DNA of 64,000 nucleotides, from the NCBI RefSeq assembly GCF_016808335.1, contig NC_053145.1:27229120-27293119 (forward strand), read 5' to 3'. The notes beneath the pieces are model-generated. The model saw only the letters and a list, made by a program, of their open reading frames with translations. It ran no database searches and was not told the DNA's origin. Shown piece by piece: positions 33,370-46,600 of this stretch (within the stretch, counting starts at the first letter, position 1; the number at the start of each line of letters is the position of its first letter). This DNA comes from Panicum virgatum (taxonomy: Eukaryota > Streptophyta > Magnoliopsida > Poales > Poaceae). Both the position numbers and the translations under genes were made by a program.

Positions 33370-35469
33370 TCACGGGCCCGCTCTCACCCGCCTGCCACCG
33401 GGCCCCACAGGTCAGCGCCCCCATCCCCCCTTCCTTTCTTCCTCCCCGCGCCGAGATACTCTGCTCCGCTCCGCCCGCTCCGCTCGGCCGCCCGCGCCAC
33501 GCCTCACCGCGTCGTGGGCCCTTCCGCCCGAGTCCGACCATCGAGAGCCCACCTGCAGGACCCCCCTCACCACACCTCGCGTGCGCATCCCGGATTCCGA
33601 TTAGTCCCGCATTGATTTCGGGTCGAGAACGGACCCAATCCAGTGCGCAACAGCCGCGCCTTGATATCCTGCCTAACCCGCACGTCGAGGCCGGCCTTCC
33701 CTTCTTAAACACGCCCTGACCCTCTCCCGCACCCCACCTCCCATCCACTACAGCCCCCGCCAACCCTAGCCACCGCACGGAGTCGCGCCGCCGCACCCCC
33801 CGGAGTCAGAGCAGGAGCTCCGCCGCCGCGATTCCCGGCGCTCCCCGACGCCCCCACCACGGCAAGCCGCCGGGGGAGCTCTGCCCGGAGGCCACGAACT
33901 CCCCCGAGCATGCTACCTCTACTCCGACCTCCGCAGCGACCCGTCCCCGAACGCCGCCCGCATCTCGCTGACGACCTTCGCCGCCGAGCTTCCTACACGA
34001 CATCCCCGCTCGATTCGAGCCTCTGTAAGCATCCCCCAACCCTCCTCTGTCATTTTGGTGTTAGTTGGACAGGCCGTAGCCCCTGGAAACCCCGGAGCAC
34101 CCGCTCGCCGGCGCGTTTCGCCACGCCGACCCGCCGCCGCAAAGCCCAGAGCCGCTACGGACCCCCGTAATCCCCGCCGAGGCCCCTAGTGCATTACGCA
34201 TGACCTGGCGGTGCTCCACGGCCAAACGGCACCCCGAATTGACCCCTATGGCGTTGTGTTGCCCAACTCCGATGAGCTTGGGTGCAGCGCCACCGCGGGA
34301 AACCGATTCCCGGTGAGCCCTCCGGCGCCAGCGGCCGCGAACCCCCCTCGTGAGCCACCCGGTCTTTTATGGACGCCTGTGATTAGACTGTCGTTATGTT
34401 AGATCTGAGCCGCGGGATCATGATCCAATGGATTAGATCCGTGCATACCCCTTCGCGCTGCCACTTTTGTTAAAGAACCCCTAAGCTTTCTCTGAATCAA
34501 CCCGAGCTCCTGTCCAGTTCAAAAGAAATTACAGATCGGTCCTGTTTTTAGCAGTTGACCCCCTGACTTTCTTAGAAATAGTACCCGCCGTCCTTGGCTG
34601 CCGAGTTCGCGAGTTAGACCCCAGAACTACCCTTTATTTACGTTCAGGCCCTCGGTTTTTGCAGAAAACCCCCTGGAACCTTAGTTTTCATGCAGTTTAG
34701 TCCCTGAACCTTGTTTTTAGCCTAGAATATGCGTTTTAGCTCCGTTTTAAGCGTTCTTTATATCCACGTGATCGTTGTAACGTGTAGAATAGTTTTAGCC
34801 TAGTTTTCTTGCTGTTTTTATGTATTGATGTATTGTTTCTTAGTTTTTGTTAGTGTTTGCTTGTATGCTTATTGTTGTGCCTTGTTTTGGCCATGTGTTC
34901 GTGAGTAGACGCTGATCCAGTTGAGGAGCCCCAGTACCAGTACCCGGAGCAGCCGTCTTCTGACCAGTTTGAGCAGCAGCAGGAGCAGTACGAGGAAGGC
35001 AAGTGTAACATGAACAACCTATCACTTTAAATACATTTTCATACTGCATTTTAATACTGTATGCCTATAAGGATTTCCTAGCCACTTTATATCCTTTATA
35101 TATATCCTTTGGGTTGCATTTTGGTTAGTTGTGCTAGGTGCCGTGCTATAACACATAATGGTCCATTTTAATTAATTTGATTAATGGTATATGCAACTTA
35201 ATTCTGAGAGTGGCCCTCTGTGTGGCTTGAGTGGCTCACGTCTCGTTAAAATTGGTTTTTGTTAGAAACATGGTTTAGGGGGCCAGCACAATGCTTACTG
35301 CTGGGTTGGCCACTCTCCATAAGGACCGGTTCGTAGAGCGACAACCTGGGACAACAGCGCTACCACAAGACTGGAATGGGACGGTCTTGGTTTACTAATT
35401 AGGTCATTTTGGTTCGGGAGTAACTTACCTGCGGGGCAAGAGGGGAGTCGAGCTTCAATGGTCCCTACG
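33370..35469 (+). repeat. F 5' LTR, piece 2
   Basis: It continues exactly where piece 1 stopped (TCACGGGCCCGC..., as in the F 3' LTR near 53597) and ends GGTCCCTACG. H is inserted there with target duplication CTACG (35465-35469 and 47057-47061). Confidence 0.9.
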
Positions 35470-38400
35470 TGTAACACCCGGTTTATAAAAGAACATAAAC
35501 CGAGCAATCATATACGTGCCAGGATCAAGTCACACGTATATACAACAGAATGAACAGTATATCATAGCACATATCACGTAAAAAGACATAATAAAGCGAA
35601 TACGATTGTTATTTATTACAATAATGACAAAATGTCTGATACAGCGGAAGCGAAGTACAAAATACGATATAGCTCTCCGAAGCTGAAGCAGGGCACCACA
35701 GGGACGTCGACTGGGAGACGAACACCTAGAAGTCCTCGAAGTCCTGGTAGCGCTGGACGAACTCCCTCGTGTCGGCAGGAACTGAGCAGCAGTAGCGTAG
35801 CCAAGAGGAAAAAGTAGAGAAGAGGCAAGGGTGAGTACACAACTTGTACTCAACAAGTATAACACAAACTATGGGGCTCTAAGGTTGGCTGACTCAACTG
35901 CATTAGCTTTTAAGTGATGGCAAGATTTTATTAAAGCTATTTACTACAAGTTGATGAATTACCATTAACCCAGTTACATAGTAATTAATCAAGATTAAAC
36001 ATGTCACTACTGAGAACCAAACCGAAACCAAGCCACCAAGGTAACCCCGAGAAGCACCTCCCTCGTCGGAAGGAGATAACTCCACTAATCAAAAGGAGGA
36101 TCTGGGCCGCTCATAACCGTGAGCACGGCTAGTATACCAGTTTTACACTCTGCAGAGGTTGCACATCTTTACCCACAAGTCGTGAGCTACGCCAGTTGTT
36201 CATCACACTTCCTTAGGTGAGATGACTAGCGACTCACTATGAGGCCGTTACAAAGAATCTCGTTGGTAAGGCGTAACCGCGAGAGTTAGGTCAGCGACGA
36301 TGGGGCCCACCTCACGGGGATACAAGCACAGGAGCGCAATCCAAGCACAGACCAGCCGGAGGAGCAGGGACCATTGAAGCTTACTACTCTTGCCCCGCAG
36401 GTAAGTTACTCCAAACCAAAAAGACCTAATTAGTAAGCCAAGTCTATCCCATTCTAGTCTTGTGGTAGTGCTGTTGTCCTAGGTTGTCGCTCTATGAACC
36501 GGAACTTATGGAGAGTGGCCAACCAAGCACTAAGCACCGTGCTGGCCCCCCTAAACCATGTTTCTACAAAAAAACCATATTTTAATGAGACGTGAGCCAC
36601 TCATCCACACAGAGGGCCACTCTCAGAATTATGTTCAAGTAAACCATTAATCAATTTAATTAAAAAGGACCAGAATGTGTTATAGCGCAGCAACCTAGCA
36701 CAACTAACCAAAATGCAACCCAAAGGTATATATATAGGATATAAAGTGGCTAGGAAAGTCCTTATAGGCATACAGTATTAAAATGCAGTAAGAAATTGTA
36801 ATTAAAGGTGATAGGTTGTTTATGTTATACTTGCCTTCCTCGTACTGCTCCTGCTGCTGCTCAAACTGCTCGGAAGACGGCTGCTCCGGGTACTGGTACT
36901 GGGGCTCCTCAGATGGATCAACGTCTACTCACGAACACATGGCCAAAACAATGCACAGAAGTAAGCATACAAGCAAACACTAACAAAAACTAAGAAACAA
37001 TACATCAATACATAAAAACAGCACACAAAACTACCCTAGAACTATTCTACGCGTTACAACGATCGCGTGGACATAAAGAACGCTAAAAACGGAGCTAAAA
37101 CGCATTTTCTAGGCTAAAAACAAGTCCTAGGGGCTTATTTGCAAGAAAATTGAAGTTTCAGGGGCTTTTCTGCTAAAACCGAGGGCTAAAACGTAATTAA
37201 TCGTTAGTTTTCAGGGGCTAAACTGCAAAACCGACGGCTCTGGACGGCGGGTGCTATTTCTAAAGAGCTCAGGGGTTAAAACGTTAAAAACAGGACCTAA
37301 GTGGAAATATTTTTGACTAACTCTGGACCGCGGGTTGATATTAACAAAAGGAAAGGGCTCTTTAGCAAAAACTCTAGGCCGAAGCGGTAAGTTTCAATCT
37401 GAGCTCTTGGATCTGGATCGAGCGGCTTAGAACAGTTTGGCTCGGGATCTAATCTTGGCCGATGGCTTCTGATCGGACGGCTGAGGTCGAACGCGACTGA
37501 CGGCGGCGGCGGGACTCGCCGGGATTCCTCTCCCGCGGCAGGGGATCGCCGGCGTAAGCCGAAATCGACGCTCAGGGTCTCGATTCGACGTGGATTAGTG
37601 TCCAGGATGGACTACACGTCATGCGAAGTCCACCTGGGACCTTGGCGGGCCTCTGGGAGGTCCGTGGCGGTGAGAGCAAGGACGGCGGCGGCTCTGCACG
37701 GTGGCTCTCGCCGGCGAGCCGCGTTCTCCCGGTCCCGGTCCCGTTCTGGGTCGGTTCTTGCTACTAGGAGTGTCAACGGGGTATGGGTGATCTACTCCAG
37801 CGGCTAGCATTAGTGTTCAACCAGCAGAGTGGGCTCTGGTCATGGCGCGGCGGCGGTGCAGCGCCGGTGGCCGGTGACCGGCCCTCTAGGGCACGCTATG
37901 GCCTACATCATCTAGCGCAAAAGAATCATGAAACTGGGGTGGTGCTCACCGGGCTTGTAATTGGATGGAAACGTAGCACAGCAGCGCCGGCGTCGAGATC
38001 CGGCGGAAGCGGCACGGTGGAGTTCGGTGGCGAGGTCGGCGCAGGGCTCCTCCTGGCCTTCTGATGGCACGGCTTGACCCAAGGCGATCCTGTGGGAAGG
38101 ATGCGGGGGTCAGGGGGGGCTCTGGGTCGCCGGAGGCGGAGAAAAGCGGTGGCGAGCTCGCTTACCGGCGGCGTGGGGACTCTGCTCCACTCGGAGCTCG
38201 GAGGGGCGGTGCGCTAGGGTTGCGGGCGGCGAGGGGAGTGGATGGGGTGCAGGGGGGATCACAGGGCGGTTTAAAAGGAGGGGCGCCGGCGATTTCGGGG
38301 TTCGGAGCGATGGGATAGCGATCCTGGCGACCTCGCCGGTAAATCGGGCGTCCGTTGCGCGGGACTGGGAAGGAAAGGGGAGGAAAGGGATGACCAGTGG

Positions 38401-38867
38401 ACCCCACTGGTCAGCGGCGGGTGAGCGCGTGAACTGGAGTAGGGAGACGGGCTGTGCGGGTCGAACAGGGTCACGGGAGATGGGCCTCGCGCGAGCGGGT
38501 TTGGGGTCGGGCGCGGTGGAGTGGGCCGCTCGGCGTGGGGTTTGGTTGGGCCGGGATGACCGGGCTGAGGTGGGTTTGGGTTTCCTTCCTATTTCTTTTT
38601 CTTTTCTATTTCTAACCAAACAAGTCTATTTGAATTCAAACAAAATTTGAATTCAACTCTAACACTCAAACAAATAAATCAATGCTCCAGCATGAATGCA
38701 ACAACACAATTAAACCTAAGGAAAATTTTAATTACTAGAGGAACAAAAATTGGATTTTAATTATTTATTGAACAAAAATTAGATTTAAATGCCAACTAAA
38801 CACAATAAACCTTAGAAGTTTGAATAAAGCCATTTAAATTTATTAATAAATGATGGAATTTAAATTA
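35470..38867 (-). repeat. Inverted left LTR of element H
   Basis: Reverse complement of an H-type LTR, about 3.4 kb, lacking the terminal TGTAACACCC at its inner end. It shares H-specific variants with the 3' LTR at both ends, but from about 35875 to 36827 it carries the variants of the G 3' LTR. Confidence 0.92.
35726..36924 (-). CDS. LTR-embedded spliced ORF, copy in H inverted LTR (open)
   Basis: On the minus strand the 90-bp block is 36924-36835 and the 56-bp block is 35781-35726. Both are open, with GTGAGTAG acceptor, AAG|GCAAGT donor and CTGAG-complement acceptor. The second block is H-type (TTC in place of TAC, RYQDFEDF); the intron between them lies mostly in the G-like conversion tract. 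Confidence 0.5.
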
Positions 38868-39044
38868 ATCACTCAGATGTAAAGTTAACTAATTAATAAA
38901 ATGAGTTAGTTCGTTGGGGGTAAAACAGTCAACTCTATCCTGTCTACTTTATCATGGCTGAGTCTTTTTCCGCAAAGAGTTATCATATCCATCTGAGTTT
39001 ATTCCTGCAATATCCTTACTCGTGAAATCTTTTGTTCAAATCAG
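38868..39044 (+). other. Truncated 5' leader of element H
   Basis: About 175 bp of leader remain (starting ATCACTCAGATG, matching the G leader from near 25265). The primer-binding site and the first part of the leader are absent. Confidence 0.85.
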
Positions 39045-42000
39045 ATGGTGAACACCAGGAGCACCGGTTCCGATTCTGGCCAGCAGCAGGGTCAGAACAA
39101 CCAGGGTACCGGGATCCCGATGCCTCCGCCTTTGACTCCGGAGCAGTACTTCCAGCTCCAGATGCAGATGATGGCTACCCTGAACAACACCGTTCAGGCT
39201 CTTCAGCACGCTCACACTCAGCCTCCGCCTCCTCCACCGCCGCAGCCTCGCGACAGGCGTGCTGAGTTCCTGAGGGGTCACCCGCCGATGTTCTCTCACA
39301 CGTCCGACCCTCTTCAGGCCGACGACTGGCTCCGTGCAGTGGAGCGTCAGCTGGACATCGCCCAGTGCGATGACCGTGAGCGCGTCTTGTACGCAGCAGG
39401 ACAGCTGCGAGGGGCAGCTTTGGACTGGTGGGAGTCCCACCCAGTTCACGACCGCGAGGCTCTCACTTGGCTCCAGTTCAGGGAGCGTTTCCGCAGCCAC
39501 AACGTCCCCGCGGGCGTTATGAAGATGAAGCAGAAGGAGTTCCTTGCACTGAAGCAGGTAATCTTAAATATAAACATTCAGCAGTTTCTTTTCAGCTAAT
39601 GCCCCTTGTTCTATCCTTATGAATCTTGAGTTAATCTTCCGATATCTATCTGTCTGTGAATTCAGGGGACTATGTCGGTCACGGAGTATCGTGATCGCTT
39701 TCTTCAGCTGGCACGCTACGCCCCTGCCGAGGTTGCGGATGACTGCAAGAAGCAGGAGCACTTCATGGAGGGTCTTGAGGACTACCTCCAGTACGCGTTG
39801 CTCAACCTCCGCTTTGACGACTTCAACCATCTGGTTGACAGCGCGCTCAACACTGAGCGCAAGCACCTGGAGATGGAGGACAAGAAGGGGAAGGTTGTCC
39901 CCGTTGCTTCCCGCAGCAACACTCGTCCTCGACTCCAGCCGCCCCAGCAGTACCAGCAGCAGTACCGGCCCCCTCAGCAGTACCAGCAGAGAACACCGCA
40001 GCAGTACCCGCCTCGACAGCAGCAGCAGGCAGGTCAGGGCCAGAGGTTACCGGCACCTCCGGCTCGTGCTGCTCCACCAGCTCCACCGGCACCGCAGGCT
40101 CCACGTCCGGCAGCTCCTACCGGACAGCAGGCTCAGGGACCTCCTCGCACCTGCTTTCACTGCGGCCAGCCGGGGCACTACGCCAACGCTTGCCCCCGGA
40201 AGGCGCAGGCGGGACAGCAGGGGCGCCCAGCTCAGCCCAGGGCGCCAGCACAGGGCAGGGTGAACCACGTGACGGCCGAGTCAGCGGCCGAGGCTCCCAA
40301 CGTGGTTATTGGTACGTTCATGGTTAATTCATATCCAGCTACAGTGCTTTTTGATACTGGTGCTACGCATTCCTTCATTACTCAGTCTTTTGTCGAGCAT
40401 CATGGTATTCATACTAGCACATTAAAGAGGTGCCTGTTAGTATCTTCACCGGGAGGACAGTTGAGGTCTCACACTTACTGCCCGAGAGTCAGTGTTTCTT
40501 TGAGGGGAGTAGAGTTCTGTACTGATCTGATGGTGCTGGACACCAAGGGCATTGATGTCATTCTGGGAATGGAGACTCTGGCCAAATGGGGAGTTCGGAT
40601 AGATTGTGCTCAGAGGACAGTCTTGCTATCAGCTTCCAGTGGCCAAGAGGTTGTTATCAGTGCAGTAGAGCCTTCTGGATTTCTTCATCAGATGGAGGCT
40701 AGACCCACGGACGGTATTCGCGTGGTGTCTGAATTCCCGGATGTCTTTCCGGATGATCTGCCAGGTATGCCGCCTGAACGCGCCATTGAGTTTTGTATTG
40801 ATCTCTTGCCTGGCACAGCTCCTATTGCAAAGCGGCCCTACCGTATGGCACCTATAGAGCATGAAGAGGTCAAGAAAACTATTGATGAGTTGCTAGCCAA
40901 GGGCTATATCCGTCGCAGCTTCTCTCCTTGGGCTTTTAAATTGTTGCTGGTAGATAAGAAGGATGGCTCGAAGAGGATGTGTGTGGATTATCGTGAGCTG
41001 AATGCAGTCACTATCAAGAACAAGCATCCACTGCCCCGTATTGAGGATCTCTTCGATCTGCTTCGAGGTGCTCGTATATTCTCGAAGATTGATCTTCGTT
41101 CGGGTTATTTTCAGCTGAGGATCCGTCCTGGGGATATTCCGAAGATGGCATTCACCTGCAAGTACGGGCTATATGAGTATACAGTCATGTCCTTCGGCTT
41201 GACTAATGCCCCGGCTTACTTCATGCATCTGATGAACATGGTCTTCATGGATTATCTGGATGTCTTTGTGGTGATTTTCATTGATGATATTCTGATCTTC
41301 TCCAAGACAGAAGAAGAGCATGAGGAGCATCTGAGACTCGTATTGCAGAGATTGAGAGAGCATCAGCTGTATGCCAAATTCAGCAAGTGCGAGTTCTGGA
41401 TTGACGAGGTTCCATTCCTCGGTCATGTTATCTCTCAGGGAGGCATTGCTGTTGATCCGAGCAAGGTGAAAGATGTGCTCGAGTGGGAGACACCGCAGAC
41501 AGTGAAGGAAGTCAGGTCTTTCTTGGGCTTAGCAGGATATTATCGGAGGTTCATTGAGAATTTCTCCAAGATCGCGAAGCCTTTGACTTCTTTACTAGAG
41601 AAGAATGTGGCTTTTGTATGGACTGATGAGCGTCAGATGGCCTTTGATGAGCTGAAGAAAAGGTTGACTACGACGCCAGTCCTGACTCTGCCAGACCAGA
41701 CGAAGAGGTTCACGGTATATTGTGATGCTTCGAAGGATGGTCTTGGGTGTGTTCTGATGCAGGAGGGCAGAGTGATAGCTTATGCTTCACGGCAGTTACG
41801 TCGGCATGAGCTGAACTATCCTACTCATGATCTTGAGTTAGCCGCAGTTGTGCATGCTCTGAAGATTTGGAGGCATTACTTGTATGGGCAGCAGTGTGAT
41901 ATCTACACTGATCACAAGAGCCTCAAGTACATTTTCACGCAGAATGAGCTGAACATGCGGCAGAGAAGATGGCTAGAGTTAGTCAAGGACTATGACCTGG

Positions 42001-43616
42001 AGATTCACTATCATCCGGGCAAGGCCAATGTTGTAGCAGATGCTCTGAGCAGAAGAAGTTATGTCAACATGGCCGTGGCTTTCCAGATGCCTCCAGAGTT
42101 ATGCGAGGAGTTCGAGCAGTTGAGTCTGGGTTTCTTGCATCATACCTCCAGTGCAGCGTTTGAGGCAGTACCGACTCTAGAGTCAGAGATCAGGCAGCAT
42201 CAGAAAGATGATGAGAAGCTGCAGGAGATTCGTGAGTTGCTCAAGAAGGGCAAGGCTCCTCATTTCAGAGAGGATGATCAGGGTACCTTGTGGTACAAGA
42301 ACCGGATCTGTGTGCCAGATGTAAAGGATCTTCGGAAGTTGATTCTGAGTGAGGCCCATGATACAGCTTACTCCATTCATCCGGGCAGCACGAAGATGTA
42401 TTATGATCTGAAGGAACGTTTCTGGTGGTATGGGATGAAGCGTTCAGTGGCAGAGTACGTGGCTATTTGTGACACCTGTCAGCGTGTCAAGGCTGAGCAT
42501 CAGAGGCCAGCAGGTCTGTTACAGCCTTTGAAGATTCCAGAGTGGAAATGGGAGGAAATCACTATGGACTTCATTGTTGGATTGCCTCGTACTCAGAAAG
42601 GGTACAACTCCATTTGGGTAGTAGTGGATCGTCTGACGAAGGTTGCTCACTTCATTCCAGTGAACACTACTTAATCCGGTGCTAGACTTGCAGAGTTGTA
42701 CATCTCTCGGATTGTCTGCTTGCATGGTGTGCCGAAGAAGATTATATCTGACAGAGGGTCTCAGTTCACTTCTCATTTCTGGGAGCAGCTCCATGATTCG
42801 TTGGATACGAAGCTGCGTTTCAGTACGGCTTATCACCCTCAGACAGATGGGCAGACAGAGAGAACCAACCAAGTGTTGGAGGATATACTGAGAGCTTGTG
42901 CTATTCAGTATGGTACTAGTTGGGATAAGTGCCTGTCATTTGCTGAGTTCTCATATAACAACAGCTATCAGGCCAGTCTAAAGAAGTCCCCATTTGAGGC
43001 ATTGTATGGCAGAAAGTGCAGGACTCCTCTCTATTGGGATCAGATCGGTGAGAAGCAGCTCTTTGGCCCTGAGATCATAGATGATGCAGAGCAGATGGTT
43101 CAGGCTGTGCGAGAAAATCTGAGAATTGCACAAAGCAGACAGAAGAGCTATGCTGATGGCAAGCGGAGAGACCTGACTTTCAGTGTTGGTGATTATGTGT
43201 ATCTGAAGGTGTCTCCGATGAGAGGAATCCGCAGATTTAATGTCAAAGGGAAGTTAGCACCTCGGTATGTGGGGCCATTCAAGGTGCTAGAGCGGAAAGG
43301 CGAAGTTGCTTATCACCTGGAGTTACCTCTCAGCCTCTCAAGAGTTCATGATGTCTTCCATATATCTCAGCTGAAGAGGTGTTTGCGAGTACCCGAGGAG
43401 CAGGCACCACTGGATGGAGTAGATGTGCAGGAAGATCTGACTTATACTGAGCATCCGGTGAAGATTCTGGAGACATCAGAGAGGGTTACTCGGAACAAGC
43501 GCATCAAGATGTGCAGAGTTCAGTGGAGTCACCACAGTGAAGCTGAGGCTACTTGGGAGCGAGAAGATGAGCTGAAGAAGACATATCCAGATCTCTTTGC
43601 TAGCCAGCCCAGCTAA
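39045..43616 (+). pseudogene. Gag-pol polyprotein of H, one nonsense codon in integrase
   Basis: Same domain order as in G. Gag exon 1 39045-39557 ends CAG, intron 39558-39665 (108 bp, GT-AG, phase 0), then an open frame to a TAA at 42672-42674. There G and F have TAC, so this is a C-to-A transversion, unlike the C-to-T stops elsewhere. The stop falls in the integrase core between the first and second catalytic Asp. The frame then continues to 43616 with the rest of integrase, GPF module and chromodomain. One RT position differs notably ([10 protein letters not shown] where the others have [10 protein letters not shown]). With no primer-binding site the copy cannot start reverse transcription normally. 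Confidence 0.9.
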
Positions 43617-43638
43617 ATCTCGGGGACGAGATTTCTTT

Positions 43639-43652
43639 AAGGGGGTAGGGTA
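43639..43652 (+). other. Polypurine tract of element H
   Basis: AAGGGGGTAGGGTA directly before the 3' LTR. Confidence 0.75.
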
Positions 43653-46600
43653 TGTAACACCCTAATTTAAATTCCATCATTTATTAATAAATTTAAATGG
43701 CTTTATTCAAACTTCTAAGGTTTATTGTGTTTAGTTGGCATTTAAATCTAATTTTTGTTCAATAAATAATTAAAATCCAATTTTTGTTCCTCTAGTAATT
43801 AAAATTTTCCTTAGGTTTAATTGTGTTGTTGCATTCATGCTGGAGCATTGATTTATTTGTTTGAGTGTTAGAGTTGAATTCAAATTTTGTTTGAATTCAA
43901 ATAGACTTGTTTGGTTAGAAATAGAAAAGAAAAAGAAATAGGAAGGAAACCCAAACCCACCTCAGCCCGGTCATCCCGGCCCAACCAAACCCCACGCCGA
44001 GCGGCCCACTCCACCGCGCCCAACCCCAAACCCGCTCGCGCGAGGCCCATCTCCCGCGACCCTGTTCGACCCGCATGGCCCGTCTCCCTACTCCAGTTCA
44101 CGCGCTCACCCGCCGCTGACCAGTGGGGTCCACTGGTCATCTCTTTCCTCCCCTTTCCTTCCCAGTCCCGCGCAACGGACGCCCGATTTACCGGCGAGGT
44201 CGCCGGGATCGCTATCCCATCGCTCCGAACCCCGAAATCACCGGCGCCCCTCCTTTTAAACCGCCCTGTGACCCCCCTGCACCCCATCCACTCCCCTCGC
44301 CGCCCGCAACCCTAGCGCACCGCCCCTCCGAGCTCCGAGTGGAGCAGAGTCCCCACGCCGCCGGTAAGCGAGCTCGCCACCGCTTTTCTCCGCCTCCGGC
44401 GACCCAGAGCCCCCCCTGACCCCCGCATCCTTCCCGCAGGATCGCCTTGGGTCAAGCCGTGGCATCAAAAGGCCAGGAGGAGCCCTGCGCCGACCTCGCC
44501 ACCGAACTCCACCGTGCCGCTTCCGCCGGATCTCGACGCCGGCGCTGCTGCGCTACGTTTCCATCCAATTACAAGCCCGGTGAGCACCACCCCAGTTTCA
44601 TGATTCTTTTGCGCTAGATGATGTAGGCCATAGCGCGCCCTAGAGGGCCGGTCACCGGCCGCCGGCGCTGCACCGCCGCCGCGCCATGACCAGAGCCCAC
44701 TCTGCTGGTTGAACACTAATGCTAGGCGCTGGAGTAGATCACCCATACCCCGTTGACACTCCTAGTAGCAAGAACCGACCCAGAACGAGACCGGGACCGG
44801 GAGAACGCGGCTCGCCGGCGAGAGCCACCGTGCAGAGCCGCCGCCGTCCTTGCTCTCACCGCCACGGACCTCCCAGAGGCCCGCCAAGGTCCCAGGTGGA
44901 CTACGCATGACGCGTAGTCCATCCTGGACACTAATCCGCGTCGAATCGAGACCCTGAGCGTCGATTTCGGCTTACGCCGGCGATCCCCCGCCGCGGGAGA
45001 GGAATCCCGGCGAGTCCCGCCGCCGCCGTCAGTCGCGTTCGACCTCAGCCGTCCGATCAGAAGCCATCGGCCAAGATTAGATCCCGAGCCAAACTGTTCT
45101 AAGCCGCTCGATCCAGATCCAAGAGCTCAGATTGAAACTTACCGCTTCGGCCTAGAGTTTTTGCTAAAGAGCCCTTTCCTTTTGTTAATATCAACCCGCG
45201 GTCCAGAGTTAGTCAAAAATATTTCCACTTAGGTCCTGTTTTTAACGTTTTAACCCCTGAGCTCTTTAGAAATAGCACCCGCCGTCCAGAGCCGTCGGTT
45301 TTGCAGTTTAGCCCCTGAAAACTAACGATTAATTATGTTTTAGCCCTCGGTTTTAGCAGAAAAGCCCCTGAAACTTCAGTTTTCTTGCAAATAAGCCCCT
45401 AGGACTTGTTTTTAGCCTAGAAAATGCGTTTTAGCTCCGTTTTTAGCGTTCTTTATGTCCACGCGATCGTTGTAACGCGTAGAATAGTTCTAGGGTAGTT
45501 TTGTGCGCTGTTTTTATGTATTGATGTATTGTTTCTTAGTTTTTGTTAGTGTTTGCTTGTATGCTTACTTCTGTGCATTATTTTGGCCATGTGTTCGTGA
45601 GTAGACGTTGATCCATCTGAGGAGCCCCAGTACCAGTACCCGGAGCAGCCATCTTCCGAGCAGTTTGAGCAGTAGCAGGAGCAGTACGAGGAAGGCAAGT
45701 ATAACGTGAACAACCCATCACTTTTAAATACATTTTCATACTGCATTTTAATACTGTATGCCTTTAAGGATTTCCTAGCCAGTTTATATCCTTTAAATAT
45801 ACCTTTGGGTTGCATTATGGTTAGTTGTGCTAGGTTGCTGCGCTATAACACACTTTGGTCCTTTTTAATTAATTTGATTAATGGTTTACTTGAACTTAAT
45901 TCTGAGAGTGGCCCTCTGTGTGGATGAGTGGCTCACGTCTCTTTAAAAGATGGTTTTTGTAGAAACATGGTTTAGGGGGCCAGCACGGTGCTTAGTGCTT
46001 GGTTGGCCACTCTCCATAAGGACCGGTTCATAGAGCGACAACCTGGGACAACAGCGCTACCACAAGGCTAGAATGGGATAGACTTGGCGTAATAATTAGA
46101 TCTTTTTGGTTTGGAGTAACTTACCTGCGGGGCAAGAGTAGTAAGCTTCAATGGTCCCTGCTCCTCTGGCTTGGTCTGTGCTTGGATTGCGCTCCTGTGC
46201 TTGTACCCTCGGAGGTGGGCCCCATCGTCGCCGACCTATCTCTCGCGGTTACGCCTTACCAACGAGATTCTTTGTAAAGGCCTCGTAGTGAGTCGCTGGC
46301 CATCTCACCTAAGGAAGTGTGATGAACAACTGGCGTAGCTCACGACTTGTGGGTAAAGATGTGCAACCTCTGCAGAGTGTAAAACTGGTATACTAGCCGT
46401 GCTCACGGTTATGAGCGGCCCAGATCCTCCTTTTGATTAGTGAAGTTATCTCCTTCCGACGAGGGAGGTGCTTCTCGGGGTTACCTTGGTGGCTTGGTTT
46501 TGGTTTGGTTCTCAGTAGTAGTATAATTAAACTTGATTAATTACTATGTGACTGGGTTAATGGTAATTCATCAACTCGTAGTAAATAGCTTTAATAAAAT

